Of a stretch of DNA of 33,949 nucleotides, positions 29,674-33,949 are shown one piece after another. The stretch comes from JBKPFU01 sp046728975. Its GTDB lineage: Bacteria > Actinomycetota > Thermoleophilia > Gaiellales > Gaiellaceae. The notes under the pieces were generated by a model. That model saw only the letters and a program-made list of their open reading frames with translations. It had not been told where the DNA came from and did no database searches. How positions within the stretch are numbered: position 1 is the stretch's first letter; every line of letters starts with the position of its first letter. The stretch lies in NCBI GenBank assembly GCA_046728975.1, contig JBKPFU010000177.1:1-33949 (forward strand), read 5' to 3'. The position numbers were made by a program, and so were the translations under genes.

Positions 29674-30383
29674 GGCGCCTCGTCCGGCCCGGCGAACCGG
29701 AAGCCGACGCCGCGGACGGTGTGGAGGTAGCGGGAGCTGGCGGGATCGTCGCCGAGCTTTCGCCGCAGCCCGCTCACGTGCACGTCGAGCGTTTTCGTGG
29801 AGCCGAACCAGTTCGTATCCCAGACCTCCTCGATCAGACGCTCGCGACGGACGACGGAGCCTGCGTTTCGCATCAGCAGGTGGAGGAGGTCGAATTCCTT
29901 GCGGCTCAGCTCGAGCGTTTCGCCGTTCTTGGTGACCTCCCGCCTTGCCGGATCGAGGCGGACGCCGCCGATCTCGATCGCTCCTTCCTCTTCGGGCTCG
30001 GCCTCCGGCGCGTCTGCTCGCCGCAGCACGGCCCTGATCCGCGCCGCCACCTCGCGGGCGCTGAACGGCTTGACGATGTAGTCGTCGGCGCCGAGCTCGA
30101 GCCCGACGATGCGATCGGCCTCCTCACCGCGGGCGGTCAGCATGATGATCGGCACGCGCGAGCTCCGACGTAGCTCACGGCAGACATCGAGCCCGGAGCC
30201 GTCGGGGAGCATCACGTCGAGCAGCACGAGGTCCGGGCGAGTGCGCTCCGCAAGCTCGAGCGCCTCGGCCACGGTGCCCACCACCGCCGTGTCGAACCCC
30301 TCGCGGCCGAGCGCCGCGGCCAGCGGCTCCGTGATCGACCGTTCGTCCTCGACGAGCAGGATCGTGCGTCTGGGCTGGCTCAT
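29670..30383 (-). CDS. OmpR/PhoB-family response regulator
   Basis: 237-residue DNA-binding regulator. The receiver domain has acidic pocket E12/D13, phospho-acceptor D56 (LLDVMLPDGSG) and K105 (VKPF). After an acidic linker comes the winged-helix output domain (about 140-230) with LSRKEFDLLHLLMRNAG, RERLIEEVWD, and DVHVSGLRRKLGDD, then YLHTVRGVGFRF. It is coupled to the kinase by a GTGA overlap. Targets probably include its own block, in which the two flanking exported proteins are the obvious candidates. Confidence 0.96.
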   Translation of the reverse strand: MSQPRRTILLVEDERSITEPLAAALGREGFDTAVVGTVAEALELAERTRPDLVLLDVMLPDGSGLDVCRELRRSSRVPIIMLTARGEEADRIVGLELGADDYIVKPFSAREVAARIRAVLRRADAPEAEPEEEGAIEIGGVRLDPARREVTKNGETLELSRKEFDLLHLLMRNAGSVVRRERLIEEVWDTNWFGSTKTLDVHVSGLRRKLGDDPASSRYLHTVRGVGFRFAGPDEAP

Positions 30384-30416
30384 CGTCCGGAATTGTTCCT
30401 ATCGGCTCGAAGGGGC

Positions 30417-30448
30417 GGAGGCGGCCCCTGAGGATCGGAGCCGCCTCC
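30417..30448. terminator. Hairpin between exported-protein gene and response regulator
   Basis: Arms ggaggcggc (30417-30425) and gccgcctcc (30440-30448) pair perfectly with a 14-base loop. It lies in the 95-base gap downstream of the leftward 30479-30976 gene and upstream of the regulator. No T-run follows on the minus strand, so it may be an attenuating stem or mRNA stabiliser rather than a strong terminator. Confidence 0.4.
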
Positions 30449-30478
30449 TTTGGCGAGAGGGATGAGAAGCCTGGCTTT

Positions 30479-30976
30479 CTAGTCGTCGTCTCCGCCGCCG
30501 CCGTGGCCGCTGCCGCTGTGGCCGCTTCCACCGCCGTGGCCGGAGTTGTCATCGCTCGAGCCGTTGTGCCCGGATCGGTCGCTTGGGCCGGAGTTCGCGC
30601 CGGGGCCGGAGTTGTCGCCGCGCTCGGCGCGGTCGTCGTCTCGGTCCTCCACCTCGTTCTCGATCTCGACCTCGTTGTCGTCGTCGACGCGAGGCGCCGT
30701 CGCGCCGGTGCAGCGCGTATCGGCCGCGTGCTCGGCCTCGTCGCACGGACCGCGGAGGTCCTCGCCGGGCTCGTTGGCTCGTCCGCGCACCTCGGCCTCG
30801 CGCCGGTCGGCCCGCCGATCCGCGCGGCGGTCTTCGCGCCGCACATCTGTCGTGAGAGGCGCCTGTGCGGGCTCGATCGAGGGGCTCGAGCTCGAGCCGA
30901 GGCCCGCGAACGTGCCCGCGGTCGCAACGCCTGCAAGCACGAGGACCGCGGCGATCATCGCAAATGCGTTCTTCAT
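30479..30976 (-). CDS. Exported low-complexity protein with Gly/His/Asp-rich tail
   Basis: 165-residue protein starting at ATG 30976 with AGGAG nine bases upstream. The N-terminus MKNAFAMIAAVLVLAGVATAG is a signal peptide or anchor. The next part is a highly charged stretch with repeating Arg/Asp/Glu units (DRRADRRADRR), two cysteines near residues 77 and 88, an acidic run (DDDNEVEIENEVEDRDDD), and a tail of Ser/Gly/His/Asn/Asp repeats (GHNGSSDDNSGHGGGSGHSG) ending GHGGGGDDD. It is the first gene of the leftward block containing the two-component system. The pattern suggests a disordered, possibly cation-binding, surface protein. No known family recognised. Confidence 0.65.
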   Translation of the reverse strand: MKNAFAMIAAVLVLAGVATAGTFAGLGSSSSPSIEPAQAPLTTDVRREDRRADRRADRREAEVRGRANEPGEDLRGPCDEAEHAADTRCTGATAPRVDDDNEVEIENEVEDRDDDRAERGDNSGPGANSGPSDRSGHNGSSDDNSGHGGGSGHSGSGHGGGGDDD

Positions 30977-31116
30977 CGTCTTTCGCTCCTTCTGATTCGA
31001 GTTCGTCTGACTCGCACAGGGTTCCCGCGCGCCGGCCAAGGTCGGGCAAACGCGGGCGAAGAGAGCGGAAAACCTTGGTTAAGGGTTGGCAAACAGGACC
31101 CGCGTGGCCGCGTGGC

Positions 31117-31122
31117 TATACT
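31117..31122 (+). promoter_or_regulatory. Candidate -10 (TATACT) for rpmF
   Basis: TATACT ends eight bases before the rpmF GTG, with CGGCCGCC between and no Shine-Dalgarno site. This is the closest match to TATAAT in the set. Confidence 0.5.
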
Positions 31123-31130
31123 CGGCCGCC

Positions 31131-31319
31131 GTGGCCGTTCCGAAGAAAAAGACGTCCAAGTCGCGACGCGACAAGCGGCGGGCGACACACCGCCTCGAAG
31201 GCCCGCGCCTGAACCTGTGCCCGCAGTGCGGCCAGCCGAAGCGACCGCACCAGATGTGCCCGAACTGCAAGACCTACGGCGGCCGCGAGATCGAGCCGCT
31301 CCCGACGCCCGTTCCCTAG
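31131..31319 (+). CDS. rpmF: 50S ribosomal protein L32
   Basis: 62-residue large-subunit protein. MAVPKKKTSKSRRDKRRATH is the typical L32 N-terminus, and two CxxC pairs (C30/C33, C43/C46) form its zinc ribbon. GTG 31131 is fixed by the conserved AVPKKK start. The gene is usually followed directly by plsX, as here, but a double-hairpin repeat and a duplicated plsX start have been inserted into the junction. The last codons and stop (31311-31319) are part of the upstream direct repeat. Confidence 0.97.
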   Translation: MAVPKKKTSKSRRDKRRATHRLEGPRLNLCPQCGQPKRPHQMCPNCKTYGGREIEPLPTPVP

Positions 31320-31346
31320 ACCTTGGTTCGCGTCGCGGTTGACGCT
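31311..31346 (+). repeat. Upstream copy of the duplicated rpmF-plsX junction
   Basis: Aligns without gaps to 31411-31446, with about 25 of the first 35 positions identical. TTG 31323 opens a frame reading (M)VRVAVDA, the normal PlsX beginning, then enters the repeat and ends at TGA 31407-31409 (28 residues). It retains the real rpmF stop. Confidence 0.6.
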
Positions 31347-31410
31347 GAGGCACCGCTTGCGGTGCCGATCTCAGGATCGGAGGCTTCGCCTCCGATCCGT
31401 CTGAAATGAC
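31347..31410 (+). repeat. Double-hairpin element, copy B (upstream of plsX)
   Basis: Hairpin 1 arms 31349-31356 and 31359-31366 (ggcaccgc / gcggtgcc, perfect). Hairpin 2 arms 31374-31384 and 31388-31398 (ggatcggaggc / gcctccgatcc, perfect) around TTC. A tail gtctgaaatgac follows. Same orientation as copy A. Confidence 0.8.
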
Positions 31411-31446
31411 GTGCCCGAGGCCGTGATTCGAATCGCAGTCGATGCG
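31411..31446 (+). repeat. Downstream copy of the duplicated rpmF-plsX junction
   Basis: Second member of the diverged direct repeat, exactly 100 bp after the first. GTTCCCTAGACC in the first copy corresponds to GTGCCCGAGGCC here, so the old rpmF stop has decayed while the plsX start is kept. Confidence 0.6.
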
Positions 31447-32424
31447 ATGGGGGGCGATCGGGCTCCCGAAGAGATCGTCGCGGGCGCGCTGGAGGCAGCC
31501 TCGCGAGACATCCAGCCTGTGCTCGTGGGGCCGCGCGGCCTCGACACGGGCGGCCTCGAGCTCGTCGAGGCAAGCGAGACGATCCAGATGAACGAGAAGC
31601 CGGGCGAGGCCGTTCGCGACCGGCCCGACAGCTCGCTCGTCGTCGCGTGCCGGATCGTCGGCGAGGACCGAGCGGACGCGGTCGTGTCCGCCGGGAACAC
31701 CGGCGCGATGCTGGCGGCCTGTCTGCTCGAGTTGCGCCGTCTCCCAGGGGTGAACCGTCCCGGCATCGCTGTGGTGGTGCCGTCGCGCCGCGGACCCTCG
31801 GTCCTGATCGACGCCGGCGCAAACGCGGACGCACGGGCCGAGCACCTGCGCCAGTTCGCCCACATGGGGTCGGTGTTCGCGGAGGAGATTCTCGGAATCC
31901 ATCGCCCCGAGGTGCGCCTGCTCTCCATAGGGGAGGAGCCCGAAAAGGGCAACAAGCTGACGTTAGAGGCCCATGCGCTTCTGGCCGAGAGCGAGGGGCT
32001 CAACTTCGGCGGCAACACGGAGGGCCGCGTACTCCTCGACGGAGCTGCGGACGTCGTCGTCTGCGACGGCTTCACCGGCAACGTGACGCTCAAGCTGCTC
32101 GAGGGGACGATCAAGTCGGTCCTCGATGCACTGCGCGAGGAGGTTCGCTCGAGCCGCCGCGGCCGCCTCGGCGGGCTGCTGATCCGCCCGGCCGGCCGCG
32201 GCCTCCGCGAGCGCCTCGATCCGGACACGTACGGGGGCGCATATCTCCTTGGTCTTCGTCATCTGGCGGTGATCGCGCACGGGGATTCGTCGCGGCGGGC
32301 GATCGCGAACGCGATCCGCCTGGCCGGGCGCGGCGTCGAGCACGATGTTGTCGGGAGACTGAACGAACGGCTGCAAACGCGCGTGTTAGCATCCGCGCTC
32401 CCCGGGACCCCGAGCGGCAGGTGA
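31423..32424 (+). CDS. plsX: Phosphate acyltransferase PlsX
   Basis: 333-residue enzyme exchanging acyl groups between acyl carrier protein and phosphate, giving the acyl-phosphate used by PlsY in phospholipid synthesis. Landmarks: IRIAVDAMGGDRAPEEIV at the N-terminus, VSAGNTGAMLA near residue 86, LIDAGANADARAEHL near 127, IGEEPEKGN near 168, NFGGNTEGR, and VCDGFTGNVTLKLLEG near 210. GTG 31423 gives the standard N-terminus; GTG 31411 would add four residues. Its start region exists twice (see the direct repeats). Acyl-phosphate is also the product of the FakA/FakB pair at 18.8-21.7 kb. acpP follows after six bases. Confidence 0.95.
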   Translation: MIRIAVDAMGGDRAPEEIVAGALEAASRDIQPVLVGPRGLDTGGLELVEASETIQMNEKPGEAVRDRPDSSLVVACRIVGEDRADAVVSAGNTGAMLAACLLELRRLPGVNRPGIAVVVPSRRGPSVLIDAGANADARAEHLRQFAHMGSVFAEEILGIHRPEVRLLSIGEEPEKGNKLTLEAHALLAESEGLNFGGNTEGRVLLDGAADVVVCDGFTGNVTLKLLEGTIKSVLDALREEVRSSRRGRLGGLLIRPAGRGLRERLDPDTYGGAYLLGLRHLAVIAHGDSSRRAIANAIRLAGRGVEHDVVGRLNERLQTRVLASALPGTPSGR

Positions 32425-32430
32425 GGTGAG

Positions 32431-32676
32431 ATGGCGGCTTCGCGAGAGGAAGTCTTCGAGCGTGTCAAGGAAGTCCTGAGCGAGCAGCTCGGCGTCGACG
32501 AGGGCGACATCACCGAGGAAGCGTCCTTTCAGGAAGACCTCGACGCCGACTCGCTCGACCTCGTCGAGCTGATCATGGAGCTCGAGGACCAGTTTGGGAT
32601 CAAGATCTCGGACGAAGACGCCCAGAAGATCCAGACGGTCGGACAGGCTGTGGATTACGTCAGCTCGCACCAGTAG
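32431..32676 (+). CDS. acpP: Acyl carrier protein
   Basis: 81-residue acidic four-helix carrier of growing fatty acids. The phosphopantetheine attachment Ser is S41 in DADSLDLVELIMELEDQFG. ATG 32431 is preceded by AGGTGAG. The prosthetic group comes from coenzyme A, whose synthesis uses coaD in this window. It follows plsX in the usual order, and its 3' part overlaps the longest possible rnc frame. Confidence 0.97.
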   Translation: MAASREEVFERVKEVLSEQLGVDEGDITEEASFQEDLDADSLDLVELIMELEDQFGIKISDEDAQKIQTVGQAVDYVSSHQ

Positions 32677-33361
32677 GGCGCCGCGCGGTGACGCGGCAGA
32701 GCTGCGCCGCCTGATCGACGCGTTGCCCGACGAGCTGGTCGAGAACGTCTTCACGCACACCTCGTGGGCGCCGGATCGCGCGTCCTCGTACGAGCGCCTC
32801 GAGTTCCTCGGCGACAGCGTCCTCGAGCTGGCGGTCGCCCGAGCGCTCTACGAGAGCTATCCCGAGTTCTCGGAGGGCCGGCTAGCGAAGGTGCGCTCGC
32901 ACGTCGTTTCGCGTGCCAGCTGCGCAGTGGTCGCGCGCGAGCTCGAGCTCGGCGACCGGCTCGCGGACACGGGTGGGGCGGCGCTGCCGGCCGACGAGCT
33001 CAACCGCCTCACGCGCAACCGCAACGTGCTGGCGGCTCTGCTCGAGGCGGCGCTCGCGGCGCTGTTCCTCGAGCACGGGTTCGAGGCGATCGAACGGCCG
33101 GTCGTCGACGCCTTCTGGGGCCGAATCGAGTATGCGATGACGACCCACGTCGACCACAAGACCGAGCTGCAAGAGGTGGTGGCGCGGCTTGGGCAGCAGG
33201 TCAGCTATTCGGTGCTGGAGGTCGAGGGGCCGCCGCACGACCGCAACTTCACGTGCGCGGCCGTGGTGGACGGCGAGCAGGTCGGCGTGGGCGTCGGAAA
33301 GTCGAAGAAGGCCGCCGAGCAGGCCGCGGCCGAGCAGGCGCTCGAACGCTACGAAGCCTGA
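32594..33361 (+). CDS. rnc: Ribonuclease III
   Basis: Double-strand-specific endoribonuclease processing rRNA precursors. The signature ERLEFLGDSVL is intact. The second metal site reads VLAALLEAALAALFLEHG: the Glu is kept (codon 33044-33046), but the Asp three residues earlier (E. coli D114) is Ala (33035-33037). The C-terminus has a normal dsRNA-binding domain (HKTELQEVVARLG...GKSKKAAEQAAAEQAL). The start is uncertain. TTG 32594 lies inside acpP, with GAGGA five bases upstream. The next in-frame ATG/GTG/TTG is TTG 32723, which would cut into the first helix (LIDALPDELV). A non-standard start between them (for example ATT or CTG) is possible. Confidence 0.9.
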   Translation: MGSRSRTKTPRRSRRSDRLWITSARTSRAPRGDAAELRRLIDALPDELVENVFTHTSWAPDRASSYERLEFLGDSVLELAVARALYESYPEFSEGRLAKVRSHVVSRASCAVVARELELGDRLADTGGAALPADELNRLTRNRNVLAALLEAALAALFLEHGFEAIERPVVDAFWGRIEYAMTTHVDHKTELQEVVARLGQQVSYSVLEVEGPPHDRNFTCAAVVDGEQVGVGVGKSKKAAEQAAAEQALERYEA

Positions 33362-33395
33362 CCGGAGGCCGCGCGGCGCCATCCGCGTCCGTCGT

Positions 33396-33401
33396 TAGCG
33401 T
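33396..33401 (+). promoter_or_regulatory. Candidate -10 (TAGCGT) for smc
   Basis: TAGCGT ends nine bases before the smc GTG in the 49-base gap after rnc. No Shine-Dalgarno site is visible. Confidence 0.35.
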
Positions 33402-33410
33402 TCGGCTCGC

Positions 33411-33949
33411 GTGCACCTGCGCTCGATCCGCATCCGCGGCTTCAAGTCGTTCCCCGATCCCGTCGAGGTCCGGCTCGAGCCGGGCGTCGCGGTGGTCGTG
33501 GGACCGAACGGCTCGGGCAAGTCGAACGTCGCCGACGCGTTGCTCTGGGCCGCGGGTTCGCTGAGCCCGTCGGAGCTGCGCGCGGAGAAGCCCGACGACG
33601 TCCTGTTCGCCGGCGGGAGCGACCGGCCGCCCGCCGCCTTCTGCGACGTCGAGCTCCTGTTCGACAACGAGGACGGGGCCTTCGAAGCGCTGGATTTCTC
33701 CGAAGTGTCGATCGCGCGGCGCCTGCATCGCGGCGGCGAGGGCCAGTACCTGGTCAACCGCGCAGCGGTGCGACGGACGGATCTCGTGGAGCTGCTCGCC
33801 GACGTCGGCCTCGGCGGCGGCCACGGCTCGGTGATCTCCCAGGGCCGCGTCGAGGAGATCCTGGCCTCGAAGCCGGAGGAACGGCGGGCGCTGGTGGAGG
33901 AGGCCGCCGGGCTCGGCCGGTTCAAGAGCCGCAGGCACCGCGCCGAGCT
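33411..33949 (+). CDS. smc: Chromosome segregation ATPase SMC (3' truncated by window edge)
   Basis: The first 179 residues of SMC, the ATPase that organises and separates chromosomes. It begins MHLRSIRIRGFKSFPDPVEV, with Walker A VVVGPNGSGKSNVADALLWA near residue 27, the DVLFAGGSDRPPAAFCDVEL strand block near 63, and the Q-loop region GGGHGSVISQGRVEEIL near 136. The visible end enters the first coiled-coil helix (RRALVEEAAGLGRFKSRRHRA). Start GTG 33411 matches the conserved N-terminus. The rnc-smc order is common in actinobacteria and Firmicutes, often with fpg between; fpg is absent here. Confidence 0.96.
   Translation, partial: MHLRSIRIRGFKSFPDPVEVRLEPGVAVVVGPNGSGKSNVADALLWAAGSLSPSELRAEKPDDVLFAGGSDRPPAAFCDVELLFDNEDGAFEALDFSEVSIARRLHRGGEGQYLVNRAAVRRTDLVELLADVGLGGGHGSVISQGRVEEILASKPEERRALVEEAAGLGRFKSRRHRAE

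Noticed and set aside
30503..31342. Plus-strand open frame of 279 codons opposite the exported low-complexity protein
   Set aside because: It is a Val/Ala/Arg-rich shadow of the Asp/Gly-rich minus-strand gene and runs through the rpmF promoter and coding region in another frame.
31420..31446. TTCGAAT-like string near the plsX start as part of a tRNA gene
   Set aside because: No acceptor stem, anticodon arm or D-arm can be built around it and it lies inside the conserved plsX coding sequence.
1..33949. CRISPR array, phage genes, restriction or toxin-antitoxin modules
   Set aside because: No evenly spaced direct repeats with unique spacers, and no recognisable integrase, Cas, nuclease-defence or toxin families among the genes.

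Overview
The window is a dense, high-GC, mostly rightward-reading stretch of bacterial chromosome. Several things point to a deep-branching actinobacterium, most likely class Thermoleophilia. Base composition is strongly G+C-rich and GTG starts are frequent. Many operon heads lack a Shine-Dalgarno site and carry a TANNNT hexamer a few bases before the start codon. There are DUF3352 lipoproteins, a C+ type ribosomal protein L28, and a run rsmD-coaD-(coiled-coil SepIVA-like protein)-yceD-rpmF-plsX-acpP-rnc-smc that recalls the actinobacterial arrangement. The class assignment is inference; no rRNA gene is present. No tRNA, CRISPR array, transposase or prophage gene was seen, and no stretch over 300 bases lacks a gene.

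Layout: (1) 1-3.6 kb holds two tandem DUF3352 proteins and metK. (2) 3.6-5.4 kb is a metal-homeostasis pair: a DtxR-family regulator and a divergent ZIP transporter share a perfect 9+9 bp palindrome that touches the transporter start codon. (3) 5.5-11.7 kb is a housekeeping run, priA-def-fmt-rsmB-rpe-ribD, with ATGA overlaps in its second half. (4) 11.7-13.4 kb is an accessory patch: a 67-residue protein, a haem-oxygenase-like putative di-iron protein and a divergent methyltransferase. (5) 13.4-15.9 kb is ribE-ribBA-ribH, completing riboflavin synthesis with ribD. (6) 15.9-18.5 kb has a secreted protein with an internal duplication, rpmB and an MFS transporter. (7) 18.5-22.1 kb is a translationally coupled set, Asp23-like, FakA-like kinase, lone receiver domain, DegV/FakB, 2H phosphoesterase, that looks like exogenous fatty-acid activation. 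(8) 22.1-27.9 kb has recG, a HEAT protein, rsmD, coaD, two helical proteins, a nitroreductase and yceD. (9) 27.9-31.0 kb is a leftward two-component system flanked by two exported proteins with similar Gly/Ser/His/Asp tails, placed between yceD and rpmF. (10) 31.1 kb to the end has rpmF-plsX-acpP-rnc and the start of smc.

The most unusual signal is a roughly 65-75 bp double-hairpin repeat present three times (about 17.2, 24.85 and 31.37 kb), each time at the very start of a gene. Two copies are flanked by direct repeats that carry the start of the downstream gene, rsmD or plsX. In both the two start codons lie exactly 100 bp apart, so insertion seems to have duplicated the gene start and left a working gene behind. 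The third copy, inverted, is translated in frame as the N-terminus of the MFS transporter. The hairpin stems differ by compensatory changes, which suggests a structured mobile element that targets gene starts.

Functionally, FakA/FakB makes acyl-phosphate, and PlsX and AcpP nearby use or exchange the same intermediate. The riboflavin genes feed flavin enzymes such as the nitroreductase. The DtxR/ZIP pair is a self-contained metal-uptake switch.
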